Assembly: GCF_000499845.2 (NCBI RefSeq)
Contig: NC_023749.2
Coordinates: 29,671,987-29,735,986 of the forward strand
Length of the DNA: 64,000 nt
Direction of reading: 5' to 3'
Source of the DNA: Phaseolus vulgaris
Taxonomy: Eukaryota > Streptophyta > Magnoliopsida > Fabales > Fabaceae
Within the stretch, counting starts at the first letter, position 1, and every line of letters begins with the position of its first letter. A model generated the notes under the pieces. It was not told the DNA's origin. It searched no databases and saw only the letters and a program-made list of their open reading frames with translations. Below, piece after piece: positions 22,456 through 33,884 of the stretch. A program made the translations under genes and the position numbers.

Positions 22456-24304
22456 TGATGGATTTGTGCCTTCATTCCGATTGGATTTTCTTGGTGGAGA
22501 GATGCAGAAGCTTCATGGATTGAAATAGACAAGGAGCTCACGTAGAGCTTGTGGATTCCTTGAAGGCTAAGTATGGAGAGTGATAGGTGAGGCATAATCA
22601 CTTCATCTAATGGAAATTTGAAGACTAAGTGTCTATCCTAAAGAGGCAAGACAAAAGTGAGAATTGGCTCAATATTTTGGTAGCAATTTCACTCATTCAT
22701 TAATCTTGAGAAAGTCTTGAGCCAAGCACCTCCTTTTATAGCAATGGAGGGCCGAAATTACAAAGCCAAATTCAAATGAAATTGAATTTGAAATTGGCTC
22801 CTAATTTGAACTTAGCACATGGAGCACATGAAGCATATTTAACATGTGATGAAAAATGTTTAGCACATGTATCATATGGAACGTGTGGAAAATGTGTACT
22901 CTTCTTTATGGCTTAATCATAACTGACCTTGGTTAAATTAGGTGTTTTAGAAACCCTAATTTAACCTAGGTTGTTTTTAGGTGCCAAATTTCATCTAAGG
23001 AAAAATTACAAATAAAATTTCTAATATAATTTTAACAAGAAAATAAATTCTACTATGTTAGAATATATGGCCTTAAACGAGAGGGGGTAAATTGTTTAAG
23101 AGAGGCTTTTGAAAACTTTTTCAGGTTTAACAAAATTCTTTGTGTGAATCCAGAAAAAGGAATCAAGTTTGCCAAGAGTTTAAGCAATAAAACAGCAAAG
23201 CAACAGAAAAACAATCGGTTGTTTCTTCGAAACAATCGGTTATTTATATCAGCAAAGCTTAAAACAAAAATTAAATGAGTTCAGAGTAAGAGAGAGATAC
23301 ACCAACAATTTATACTGGTTCACTCTTAAGCCAAGAGCTACATCCAGTCCCCAGAATACCACTGGATAATCCACTAAGTAATCAAACCAGATTACAAAAC
23401 ACAAACCACCAAAGTAGTGACCTTGAACCCTTCAATAAACACACTACCTTTGGAAAAACACACCAAGAGTATTGATCTTTACCACATCAAGAACACACAA
23501 CACTCCTTAGCAACACAGCACCCGAAATGCAGTAGGTTTAGAAAGAATTATACTTGTTCACAGTACAATCTGAATTCAATACAATTGCAATCTTATTCCA
23601 CTCTCTTGAAAACCCAAAGCTTGATGTGAATGTTCAAATCTTAGAATCAAACTTGTCAAAACTGGAAAACTCAAAAATGTTTCTCTTTCTTGTTTGAAAA
23701 CATAAACAAACCATTTATATTTTCCAAAGATTGGTCAAAGCAATTAATGAAGGAGCGTATTCAGTTGAAAAACATTTAATGCAGATTCACCATTCAAAAC
23801 TGAATTCTGTTAGGATTTTCAAAGAAACAATCGGTTGAAACCACGAAACAACTGATTGTTTGGCTTGACAGTTAAGTCAACCAAACTAAAACAGTTTTCA
23901 ACCTTTTCAAAAATCCTAAGAGTAAAACAACCGGTTGATTCGACAAAACAACAAGTTGTTTTTCACTTAGTTGAAAAAACACTTGATTTCAAAAAGGTTT
24001 TAAATCACATTAGTTTTAGATTCAACAAAAGAGTCGATCACATTCTATTCTACCCAGATCCCACCCATAAACAACAGCAACACCAACCTTTCATCAAACA
24101 TCTTGGATTTGGATTCTTCAAAGCACTTGATCACTCTTAATTAACATACTCTACACTAGAGTTATGGCATCTTTGAACATATATTTGGAGGTTTCTCTAC
24201 CATCAGTAGTTGTATTTCAGTCCTCTTGAATCTTCTTTGCCATAGCTCTAGTAATTGGCCTTCATCTTCTATTTGTTGGGCTTGTACTTGGGCCTCTTCC
24301 TTCA
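22456..24304 (-). mobile_element. Solo LTR ('family C'), TSD CCTAG, interrupted by a copia solo LTR
   Basis: The duplication CCTAG is perfect (22451-22455 and 24305-24309). The termini are TGATGGATTTG ... CTTCCTTCA. A minus-strand TATA element (reverse of 'ccttttatagc', about 22732-22742) gives the orientation. Without the copia insert its length is about 750 bp, and no coding sequence is present. Confidence 0.8.
23056..24146 (-). mobile_element. Copia solo LTR, TSD TACTA/TACTC
   Basis: It runs TGTTAGAATATATGG ... ATTAACA, and the flanks TACTA and TACTC agree at four of five bases. It is the counterpart of 2536-3640 and a relative of the LTRs at 10348/15594. Motif copies AAACAATCGGTTGTTT or variants occur at about 23210, 23231, 23826, 23848 and 23930. 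Confidence 0.8.
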
Positions 24305-24382
24305 CCTAGAATTAGGGTTTTTAACCTACCTTCTAGAAGATGTGCCAAAAGGGGCGGTTTTGACTTAGTCAACACCCTATGA

Positions 24383-24414
24383 CCTCCCCCCCCCCCCCTC
24401 CCTCCCCCCCTCCC
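24383..24414. repeat. C-rich tract in the 3' LTR
   Basis: Runs of C (one of about 13) separated by single T, in a place where the 5' LTR has only a short 'gcgccccctccc'. The minus strand carries at least four G runs. Confidence 0.85.
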
Positions 24415-25042
24415 TTTGTCCATTTTACCCTTCGTCATCTTGCCCACCAAGGCAACCATTCCTATAAATAGGGTGTCTTGCCTCATGTATTGACAACTTA
24501 AATTTGAATAATGAAAAAACTCTACATGAGTGATTTTGTGAGACTTGTGGGCTCATGATGGATCTTATCTTGGGTGGGTAACATCTCAAGTGGTGGCTCT
24601 AGTTATCTGGATCTTATCTTGAGTGAGTAATATCTCAGCGGCTCTTGCATCACTCATCTTGGAGTCCCTTTGCTCCAAGTGGCGTGACATCATCCTTTCT
24701 CCATAAGCTCTCTCTATCTCTTTAGCTTTTCCTTTTATCTCTTTGCACCAAATATCATATCATCTTCATCTTCTTATATCTTTTATGTTCGCTCCATATT
24801 TTTTCCTCTTCCCCTTTGTTTATGTTATTTTCCACCTTTTTTTGCATAATCCACACCATATACTTGTGTTTTTCTCTTTGCCCTTATGAAGTGCACCTTC
24901 AGACTTACTTAACCATTTCGTTAAGTTCATGTCTAGTAGGAATCTTCTTAGGGTTCTCAACTTGAATTGCTAAAAATAAAAAATCATAAACAAAGAGCAA
25001 CCAATAAAATGTGCAATCTTAAAATCAACTCACATCACAATT

Positions 25043-25651
25043 GGTTCAAGGTATGTGCATAATAGTCAGGGTTCAACAAGGTTAATTTTATGTGAAATGC
25101 AGATTGGTTGTTTGGCTATAAGCTTTAATCCTAAGAACAAAAATTCATTACTACTTTCCATGCTTCCTATGTTCACTATGGAATCAAATTCAACATAAAA
25201 CTTCTTAAAAGTACAGTTGGAATCACTTATTTGATCTCACTATTTGTGGTTCCCTCATCTTATTAGGTGGAGTCTCCATTTGTGTTGACTTTCAATATGT
25301 GAGTTTGTGTCTGTCTTCTATATTTTTGCCACATTAGCACCTTTTATCTTCGTTGCAGCTCTTCACATTTAATTTTCCTATATTTTTAATTCCTAGTAAC
25401 TCTTTTAAACCAAGTTTTCATAAAACTATTCTAGTTAGTACCATATGTTATGCTCCTAAAATTACTAGTTGAAACGCAAAACCATAGGCCATACACAGAA
25501 AATTCAAGTTAACTAATGAAAAACAAACATTAAACCTTAACACAATTACTAAACTTAGGCAAACATTTAAAGTAAACAATTTGCATGCAAAAAATAACAT
25601 GATAATTCAATGGATTAACAAAAATTCAGTTAGTTGTCTTCATTTATGAAG
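25043..25651. other. No identified feature
   Basis: AT-rich sequence right of the family A element. It could be the far flank of the CACTA copy, but I could not find transposase words or a CACTA terminus in it. Confidence 0.4.
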
Positions 25652-26145
25652 TTATTGATTTTGAATTGAACCATTTCTAAACCACAAAATATTTTTATGA
25701 TATTCATCAAAGAAAACATGCTTTAGATGAGGAGGCAACATTTTTACTTCAACTTTCACATGTTTTTGGATGTCTTCCACTTTCAATCTCTTTGGATCTG
25801 GGTTTGGAACTTGAATATCTTTAATTAATTTCTTCAACCAATCTTCGGTCGCTTCTTCCTTTTCAGTGAAATTGTCATATGTTTTTTTTTATCCATAATA
25901 CTTAGCATAGTAATTGCTTTTCTCATTCTTATTTGTTTCATTCTATTTTATATCCTTTTGAACGAATTCGCTATATATAATTCTCAATTCAACTATGCCT
26001 TCTTCTGGAAATTTCTTTTCTTAGTGAGCAGTTCTTTCATAAATATGGCATATATAGGCATTGACTCCAAGACTTGCACAAAAGGCATGTTTATCTATAA
26101 TTACTTCATGATATCTTTGTAAACTCCCTTTTTTAATCTCTTTTG
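25652..26145 (-). pseudogene. Gypsy protease-to-reverse-transcriptase linker relic
   Basis: The minus-strand frame 25652-25837 contains KVEVKMLPPHLKHVFFDE, close to the block (…LKxLPxHLKYVFL…) that precedes reverse transcriptase in Athila- and Ty3-type plant elements. Broken text to the right (25850-26145) includes words such as CASLGVNAYICHI. The reverse transcriptase that should follow to the left of 25652 is not recognisable. Confidence 0.4.
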
Positions 26146-26150
26146 GAATG

Positions 26151-27354
26151 TGATATGATTTCATTTGAACCTTTGATTATTTTGGGATGAGTTGACATTG
26201 GTTTCATAGCATTCAAGATACTTTCAAGAACAGGATCAAGTTCTAAAGGCAATTGAAAGAGTTTCTAAAACAACAAGACAAAGGTTCACACTCAAAATGC
26301 AAGATTTGTGACTTGTAATGCAAGAAATGAACATAGATTGGGTGGGTAACTTCTAAAACAACAAGTAAAAGAACAGCTCAAGAACAGGTAAAACAACACA
26401 AAAACAGTGGCAAGAACAGAAACACTGCAGCATGCAACAAGTTCACCGAATTGGAATGAACTAGGCAACAAAACCCATCTAAAAGAACTTGCAAACAACA
26501 AGGTTAGCACATGTAATTGGAAATCATTATGTAGCGAACCAAGAACAGCAAGAACACAGCAGAACTGCACTGGAAATAGGAAGAATAACGTGCAAAGAAT
26601 GATAGAAGAGCATCCAAGCACAAGATGCAGCGAAAGGAAGAGGAAAAACACAAGCAAAACTCAAAAATGGAAGAAAAGGAAGATGGAAAAGGTGACTTAT
26701 GTGCTTGTAGATCTTGGGATGATCTTCACGCCACTTGGAGGGTGGTTGCTTCCAAGATGAGTGGTGGTTCCGCCACTTGAGAGACCCAAGAGCTCACAAG
26801 ATGAGACTTCAAGAGAAGAAGAGACAAGGCTCACAACTTTCTCTAAATTTCACTATAGTTTCATTACTCTCAATTTTCAAATCTATTTTACAATGAGGCA
26901 AGGTTCTCCTTTTATAGAATGGGAGATGACCAGCCCTCCAGGTAAGGAAGGAAGGAAAGGCTCCTTCAAGTTCCTTCTATGAACAAAAAGGTGCCTAACT
27001 AGGCAAAAAGGTGACCTTCCTAGCCATTTTTAAGTAACTAGTGACTAAAAGTGCCTTTACATGCATAGTTTCTTTTATTTTCCTTTTTAGGCACTTCCCT
27101 AAAGCTATCCTATCCTATTTACAAATTAATACAAAAGATATTACAAAGAGAGATTTCATTTGGCAATCTTTTCCCAATGATCTAGCCATGCTCCTAGTGA
27201 TTCTTTGATTGGAGTGGGCTTTCTTGGGCTTGGCCTTCTTGGGCTTGGGCTTTAGGCTTGGGCCTCATCTTTTGCAAAGACTAATAAGAAGAACTTTAAA
27301 TGCTTCGGCCCTTGTCAATTTCTTCTATTGATGACATCTATTTGATTCGCATCA
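26151..27354 (-). mobile_element. 'Family B' solo LTR, TSD GAATG
   Basis: On the plus strand it reads TGATATGATTTC ... TTTGATTCGCATCA, 1204 bp. The duplication GAATG is perfect (26146-26150 and 27355-27359). It shares with the copies at 53326, 54933 and 58751 the segment 'cacgccacttg ... ccgccacttgag' and the end 'gattctcatca'-like. A minus-strand TATA (reverse of 'ccttttatag', about 26909-26918) gives the orientation. The open frames inside (26292-26657, 26407-26760) are shadows. Confidence 0.85.
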
Positions 27355-27359
27355 GAATG

Positions 27360-28349
27360 GGTATTAGGATATGGAAGGCACTGCTCAGATAAAGATCTAT
27401 TTTCAATGTTTTCCCGTGTTTTATTATCTCCTTTTCCCTAAACTCATTTTCTTTTTCTTCATTACTTTCAATTTTCTCTAATTTTTTGGAAGTGGTAGTA
27501 AATCAAGAGGTGTGAGAGGATTTAATCCACATACAACAACAAAAAGAGAAAGGTTAGTAGTTTTGTGAACCACTCGATAATTAGACAATTCTACTTAAGG
27601 AAGATATTCATCCCAAGACTTTTCGTCACCTCTTAAAACTGTCCTCAACAATGTGGATAGAGATTTGATCACTATCTCAGTTTGTCCCTCATTTTGAGGA
27701 TGACATGTGGTAGAAAACAAAAGTGTAGTTCCAAGTTAGCCCATACACTTTTCCAAAAATTGCTTAGGACAAAGTGTTTTAGGTAGACCATGCAACCTGA
27801 CAATTTCTTTGAAAAACTATCTTGAGATGTAGCTAGAATCATCTACTTTGAGGTAAGGAATGAAGTGAGTCATCTTACTAAAATAGTCCACTACCACAAA
27901 AATAGAATCATAGCCCCTTTGTGTTCTTGGAATTCCTAAAACAAAGTCCATACTATTGTCTTCCTAAGGGGCGCTAGCTATTGGAAGGGGAGTATAAATT
28001 CCATAACACATAATTTTAGACATAGGCTTGCACGCACGTTATGCATTTACAACAATTCCTTTGAACATCTACTCTCATATGTGGCGAATAAAGTTTACTT
28101 TTCAAAATGGATAGAGTTTTTGTGAACTTCATGATGGCCTATAAGACCCCCTTCATGACTCTCTTTCACAAGAAATTTCTTGATGGATCCTTGGGGTATG
28201 GCAAGTTTTCCTTTATTAAAAATATACATTTCAAAAATGTAGAATCCATCAAAAGGCTTCTTCAGACATGATGCAAATATGGGTGTAAGATGTTCATCAT
28301 TCTGATACAATTTCATTATGTTATCAAATCCTAGAATTTGTGAGTCCAA
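27360..28349 (-). pseudogene. Gypsy integrase relic
   Basis: The minus strand begins MDSQILGFDNIMKLYQNDEH (28349-28095, open) with PQGSIKKFLVKESHEGGLIGHH, the zinc-binding N-terminus of a gypsy integrase. To the left, in shifting frames, come [19 protein letters not shown] (about 27910-27855), GLPKTL (about 27790) and SWDEYLP (about 27625-27605), parts of the catalytic core and the following region. The first catalytic Asp (VVVDYFSK) is visible. The start is cut by the (ATT)n tract and the end by the solo LTR at 27354. Integrase would join element DNA to the chromosome; this copy has many stops. Confidence 0.75.
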
Positions 28350-28375
28350 GTATTAAGGTATTAAGTAAATGTTAA

Positions 28376-28789
28376 TACTATTATTAATATTAATATTTTA
28401 ATTAATATTAATATTTTTTACTAGTTTTATGAGAATTATTAATAGTATTATTAATATTATTTTTAAATTTATTAATATTATTATTAAAATTATTATTCAC
28501 TCTATTATTATTATTACTAATATTATTATCAATATTATTAAAATTATTAGTAATATTATTACTACTATTATTATTAACATTATTAATTATAATAGTATTA
28601 TTATTATTATTATTATTAATGTTATTATAAATATTTTTGTTTATATTGGTAATATTATTAATATTTTTTAATATTATTAATACTGTTTTTAATATTCTTA
28701 ATATTTATATTAAAAATATGAGTAATATTATTATGAATAATATTAATAATATTATTATAATTAATATTAATATTTTTAAAATTATTATT
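28376..28789. repeat. (ATT)n-type low-complexity tract, left part
   Basis: Nearly pure A/T with ATT/TTA periodicity. It also produces spurious Asn/Ile open frames. It continues at 29434 on the other side of a solo LTR. Confidence 0.9.
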
Positions 28790-29433
28790 TGTACTGGACA
28801 TAAATGCTCAGTACCTCGACCTAGGTAGGGGTCAACCTAGGAAATGTAATTAAGATAAAAGATAAAGAGATATTTTATTTGTTGTGATATTATTCTGAAG
28901 ATGAAAGATATAATTATTATTGTTTAAATTTGTTATCATATTATTCTAAAGATAAAGAGATATTTTATTTCTTGTAATAATATGCAAGTTAGTTATATAT
29001 TAATACATGTTAGTTACATATTAATTAATAGTTGTTGAGAATAAAAGAGGAGGACCCGAGAATAATTATGAACATGTTAAACATAATGTTTTCCTATTGT
29101 TAGCACCTAAAGATAAGTAGTGCCTGTGAGCAGGTGGTTTTCTGTTATTATTTTATGCTTTCAATAGAGATTACATCTCGTGAGTGAAAGTTGTTAAACG
29201 AGGAAGAACTATAAAAAGGGCTTGAGACCCCTGGTAAAGGGATGCGGTTACTGAGTACTAGAGACTGAAACTGATTATTATTTACTATGCTCTCACTAAC
29301 TTGATCGTCGGAGTGTGATCAACGGGTAGAGCCCTCCCTATCTTAACGGAGCGTTGTTCTAGTGCGCCAGGAGGAGACAAACTAGAAGCGGAGCTTGCCC
29401 ATCCAATCAACTCGAGGTCAACAGACGAGAACA
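28790..29433 (+). mobile_element. Tat-type gypsy solo LTR, TSD TTATT
   Basis: It runs TGTACTGGAC ... GACGAGAACA, 644 bp, and the duplication TTATT is perfect (28785-28789 and 29434-29438). It is the reverse complement of the LTR type at 32167 and 58633. 'CTATAAAAAGGG' at about 29210-29221 on the plus strand gives the orientation. It inserted into the (ATT)n tract. Confidence 0.85.
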
Positions 29434-29710
29434 TTATTAATATTAATATTAATTTTAATATTTTTAGTATTCTTGTTATTATTAATATTTTAATAATATT
29501 ATCATTAATGTTATTAATATTCTTCTTATGAGTATTATTAATATTGTTACTTTTATTATTAATATTATATTATTGCTGGAAAAATGAAAATAAAAATAAT
29601 ATTAATTATAATATTCTTATTAACAATGATAATAAAAATTATCGTAATGATAATAATAATTGTAAAATATATTCATAATAAAAAAAATAATAATCATAAT
29701 ATATCATAAA
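29434..29710. repeat. (ATT)n-type low-complexity tract, right part
   Basis: Continuation of 28376-28789, with more interruptions towards the right. Confidence 0.85.
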
Positions 29711-29785
29711 GTTTGTCTAGCATAATGATTAAAAGTTCTTTGTTCACTCAAAGGATTTAGGTTCGATTTTCTCTGTAGTTCATTA
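29711..29785 (+). repeat. tRNA-like segment, possible SINE head
   Basis: The segment contains GTCTAGCATAATGATTAAAAG, similar to a polymerase III A box, and 33 bases later GGTTCGATTTT, similar to a B box (GGTTCGANNCC). This is the layout of tRNA-derived plant SINEs. I cannot fold it as a real tRNA. Body and tail were not identified. Confidence 0.35.
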
Positions 29786-30029
29786 ATAACATTAAAGTAT
29801 TCATAAATAGTAATAAAAATAATCATGGTTTTTACCTATGAACCATAGGTAAAATCATGCTTTTAGCAAATAATATTTGAACCAAATTTAAAGATAATGA
29901 AAACCATCCAATTTTTTGTAGTTAATAATATTTGAACCGAATTTAAAGAGAATGAACACAAACCAATCAATGCAAATAATAATTGAAGGATACAATATAA
30001 AAAATTGAAAAGAAACTAGAAGAAGATGC

Positions 30030-30800
30030 ACTTAGCTTATATCAACCATAAGACTCCTTCTTCTTCTTGGATGGTCTTCAATGGAGGTTGTAGAAGCTTG
30101 GTTGGAGAGAGATGTTAGGTGCACTAGAAATGGATAAAGGAGAGCGTTTTTAGAATAGATGTGAGGCTAACTCTTATAGGAAGAAGGCTAGGTTGTAGCT
30201 GAATCTAGGAGACTAACATAGACAAGACTCAAGAACAAGTAATGGCCAACATTTTACAACATTTTAATGCTCATTCAAAAGTGAAATTACAATGGATGAA
30301 AGGACCTATTTATAAAGTTCTTGGCCGACCATTAGAAGGAAGAATGAGAGGGAACCTTGAATTCAAAAACCTTTCAAAAGTGGTGCATGAAGTAGATCAA
30401 ATGTCACTTGTTCACTCATGTTTTCCACATTTGAGCATGTGCTCAAAACATGGCAAGCATGCACCTCTCATCAACCTTATAATGGCCTAGGGTTTCTTTT
30501 GAAACCCCAATTGAAACCCTAACCAAGCTCAAGAAACCCTAATCTAACCATAATCTACTCAAGGTCCAAATATGAGCCCAAAAACCTAGATTGTACAAGG
30601 CCAAATTATTCTACACTACTTGACCCAATAGAAGGCCTATTAAACCTATTTTATTTATTACAAAATTTACAAACTAAAGTTTGACCCATGAAGATAAGAG
30701 CTTAGGCCTGTTGAGGTTAGTTGAGTGCCTGTCTTTTTGTATTCTTCTGGTTATGACTCTTGTGGTTGGTCCCTTAGCAAGGGGTCATCTATCATCATAT
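30030..30800. other. Possible degenerate solo LTR or non-coding repeat
   Basis: The stretch has 'cctatttataaag' at about 30304-30316, several 'aaaccctaa' words, and an overall make-up like the solo LTR 22456-24304. Clear ends and a target duplication are missing. The open frame 30242-30490 inside has no recognisable domain. Confidence 0.3.
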
Positions 30801-31639
30801 GTTAATCAAAAAGTTCTTCAGATATTTTTATAATTCCATTACTCAAGGCTACGTTTAGTACATATTTTAGGTCCACAATAGATGAACTTCATTTATCATA
30901 CAATAAAGACTAGTCTTTTAAAATCTTCTTTAGATGGTAACCCTAAACCCATGGTAGCGTTTGTAGCACGACTGCAAGAATGATGGAGAAATGGAGGTGT
31001 TCAAATCTCCTATAGAGAAGGCAGTTCTTTCTTGAGTAGTGAAGTTAAATGCATGTGATTGTGCTTACTTTGATTAGGTTTTGAACCCCTTCCTAGGTTT
31101 AAAAGCATATTCTTAAGCTGCAAATGTAGTTAACATGTTATGATTGGTGTCCCTTTTTCTGTCACTTTTCATGTGTTATTGGGCTATCTGTGTTACATCA
31201 CGATCTTTATATTATGGTTGGGAAAGATTGTGTTCGTTTGTTTTATAGGAGTGAGTTAAGGTAGAGCGGAATATGCTTGCATAGTGAGCACTTTGGCCAA
31301 GCATGGCAAGGTTTTTCAACAAAGTTGTAGATGGCTACATTCAGGAATTGCATATGCTACATAAAGATTGTCACGAATCTGCATCAATTGTTGTAGTTGC
31401 TGCAATGTTTTGTAATTAACATGGGAGCGACCATTCAAGCTTTTCCTCCTCAAGAGCCTCAATCACATAAACAACACTAGTGGCTTTTGAGGCAGTAGAG
31501 CATGAACAACCAAGGATTCCACTCATTCCTACTATAAAATGGAAGCCTTTCTAGAAACTCGTTTGTACACATTGATTCTTTCAAAAACTAGTTTATTACA
31601 ACAGTTGTAAGTGTTATACAATGGAGAATCAAGTTAAAT
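30801..31639. other. No identified feature
   Basis: Intergenic sequence with stops in all frames and no repeat that I recognise. Confidence 0.4.
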
Positions 31640-31790
31640 TACATGTTTTCTTAGTTCTTCACAGTTGTTGTTTATTTGTTTTGAAATTGTGCTAAGTTCT
31701 CTTCTTTTTTTCCCACATGACTTTTGTAATAGGATATCCCTAAAATACCCCATATTTATTTATTCATTCTTTTGTTGACAAAAAAACATT
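31640..31790 (+). repeat. LINE 3' end
   Basis: The sequence 'cttttgtaatagga' followed by 'ccccatatttatttattc' and an A-rich end near 31780-31787 resembles the 3' end of the LINE at 35280-37650 (37570-37650), which ends in a poly-A tract. Confidence 0.4.
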
Positions 31791-32161
31791 TTCATAAGAT
31801 TCGTAATCATGTACACACGTGTGTGTTTTTACAAAATTGTACATTTTAATTACATCATATTAAAGAAATTTGGTCCATGATATAGTATAAAATGGATTTA
31901 CACGTCTTGTGATTGCAAGAACAGTGAAAATAATAGTAATTGGTCCTGTAATAAAGACATTGGTGGTTCCATTTAGAAGTGTCATAAGGATGATTGTTGT
32001 CCACTAAATGTTAATGTATCATTACCATTGCAGATAATTGTCTAATAAATGAGGATGTCATGCATTTGTATTCAAACTAAATCATTTTATTATAAAAAAA
32101 AAAAACAATGTACATGAAAAAAAATGAAAGGAAAGGAAGTGATAACAATTGTTAGATAATA
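31791..32161. other. No identified feature
   Basis: Spacer with an A run at 32094-32105. No coding sequence is visible. Confidence 0.4.
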
Positions 32162-32166
32162 ATTGG

Positions 32167-32981
32167 TGTTCTTGTCGATTGACCTGCTCGTCTGTTGACT
32201 CTGGTGACAAGCTCTAGCTTCGTCTGTCTTTTCAGAAATTTGTTTTATCTCTTGTTGCTCTGGAACGTAGCTTCGTTGAAACAGATGGGGCCCTACCTGT
32301 TGATTGCACTCCGATGATCAAGTTAGTAAAGGGCTTAGTAAAATAAGATAAGTATTTAGTTTCAATCTCAGAAACAACGTCCTTTTCCCTGGGGTCTCAA
32401 GCCCCTCTTTATAACTATTAGTGTAACAACTTTCGTTCACAAGAATATAATCTCAACTGAAAGCATACTCAACAGAAAAACATTATGTTTACGGGCACCT
32501 TCTCTCAAGGTGCTACAATAGAAAAGAATCTTATCTCTAAGGAGTGCATAAAATAATAACAGAACAACCACCTGCCAGCAAGGCATCAACTTATGCGCCA
32601 ACATCAGGGGAATATTTTGCTTATGTGGGCACCCTACTCATTACGCAACGTTATCTACGTGGGCACCCTACTCATGGTGCAACATTATCTTTTATCATGC
32701 ATGCAACTTAACCCCTATGTGCCCTAGAACACTCGTACTTAAGCTAAAGAAACATTTACTTAACCTAGGCACCATATGTGTTATGCGTAACCATAGGTTC
32801 AAAAATACATTTTACCAATGACCATATAAAAGGTTAACTTATGTCACGTTGGGTTTACTAACCAAACTGGGCCCAATCACATGGCCCACTATACTGGTCT
32901 GACAACCGAGCTAACCTGCCTGTGTCATGCACCAAGGTTCGACCTCCGAGCACTGAGCCATAAGCGCTCTGGTCTAGTACA
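32167..32981 (-). mobile_element. Tat-type gypsy solo LTR, TSD ATTGG
   Basis: It runs TGTTCTTGTCGA ... GGTCTAGTACA, 815 bp. The duplication ATTGG is perfect (32162-32166 and 32982-32986). It matches the LTRs at 46022 and 58633, including 'gattgcactccgatgatcaag'. A minus-strand TATA (reverse of 'ctctttataac', about 32405-32415) gives the orientation. Confidence 0.9.
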
Positions 32982-32986
32982 ATTGG

Positions 32987-33884
32987 TATGACAAAGATGG
33001 TGCAATTATATATATATATATATGCATATGACAATTATTTTATTTATGTGCATCAATTTAAATTATTCATGTAGTAACTAGTCAAGATATATGAGTTTCA
33101 ATGTAAATAACCATTTAATATTATTCAAATACTACACATTTAAATCTCCAAAGCCAAACCTCCAACTCTTTTGATTAGTCTTATGATTGTTGGCTCTTTC
33201 AAAATGATTGATTAAGAATCTAGACAGTCTTACTATTTTTGAATATGTAGATGAAATAAACTTACTTTGCTCAGACAATTATTCCTTTCATGCGTTTCAT
33301 GCAAGTTTCTTAGATCGTTTATCCTTGTCATGAATATGTAATGCAAAAGTTATTTCCTCACTTATAGCTTATCTCTTTCCTATATTTCTCCATAACTTGT
33401 GAGACAATATTCTTCATTATAAAATTTGTTGGACTAAAACTGTTGGAAGAAGTCCTAGAGTATGTCGATTTTGTAGCATTATGAAATAAGAGGTGGGTGA
33501 AGAATTCATGTTCATTTGTTCCTCAATATTCATTATATGAAGACTCCATGTTCGTCTGCTCCTCTACTTCATCCGACGAAGATTCAATTTGTCTAAACTT
33601 ATAGATTTGTCAAACGAAAGGTGTTATATGAAACTTTTAGTTGTTAATCATTGAGTCAAAGAAATCTTTTTTGTGTTTATCATAATACTAGTTTAGTTTA
33701 TTCATAAAACATAGGTTAGATTATCCAAATCATTTTAATAATATTGTTAGTCATATTATTAAAAGAAGTACTACATTACAATTATGGAATGTTACATATA
33801 TTGTCCATATTTGTTCTGATGGGAATTATTTTAACTGAGTGGAGATGAATATAATATAGATATAAGAAATACTTGACCTTTAAA
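32987..33884. other. No identified feature apart from a short (TA)n run
   Basis: (TA)n at about 33007-33022. The remainder is intergenic with no coding signal. Confidence 0.4.

Larger units (their letters stand above)
17739..25037 (+). mobile_element. Ty3/gypsy retrotransposon 'family A', pol lost, TSD CAATT, with three nested solo LTRs
   Basis: The 5' LTR 17739-18755 and the scattered 3' LTR (21183-21368, 22388-22455, 24310-25037) are bounded by a perfect duplication CAATT (17734-17738 and 25038-25042). A Met-type primer-binding site follows the 5' LTR and a G-rich polypurine tract precedes 21183. The interior has gag, a zinc knuckle, an aspartic protease and then only the stub of the pol C-terminus. 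Reverse transcriptase, RNase H and integrase are missing. The 3' LTR took up a reversed copy of its own family (21369-22382) and another solo LTR (22456-24304), which itself holds a copia solo LTR (23056-24146). Confidence 0.85.
21183..25037 (+). repeat. 3' LTR of family A, split by nested insertions
   Basis: Own sequence is 21183-21368, 22388-22455 and 24310-25037. Compared with the 5' LTR, about 80 bases are missing near 21262 and a C-tract near 24385 has expanded. It ends AACTCACATCA followed by the duplication CAATT. Confidence 0.8.

Noticed and set aside
24262..24486. Gly/Arg-rich minus-strand frame
   Set aside because: It is the translation of the C-tract in a family A LTR; no start context or homologue.
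26292..26760. Two overlapping frames of about 120 codons on opposite strands
   Set aside because: Both lie inside a family B solo LTR and have no recognisable domain; each is the other's shadow.
28429..28828. Open frames of Ile/Asn only
   Set aside because: Translation of (ATT)n repeats, not protein. The same holds for 60957-61193, 61126-61416 and 63292-63597.
29711..29785. True tRNA gene
   Set aside because: A- and B-box-like words are present but no acceptor stem or anticodon arm can be paired; kept only as a possible SINE head.
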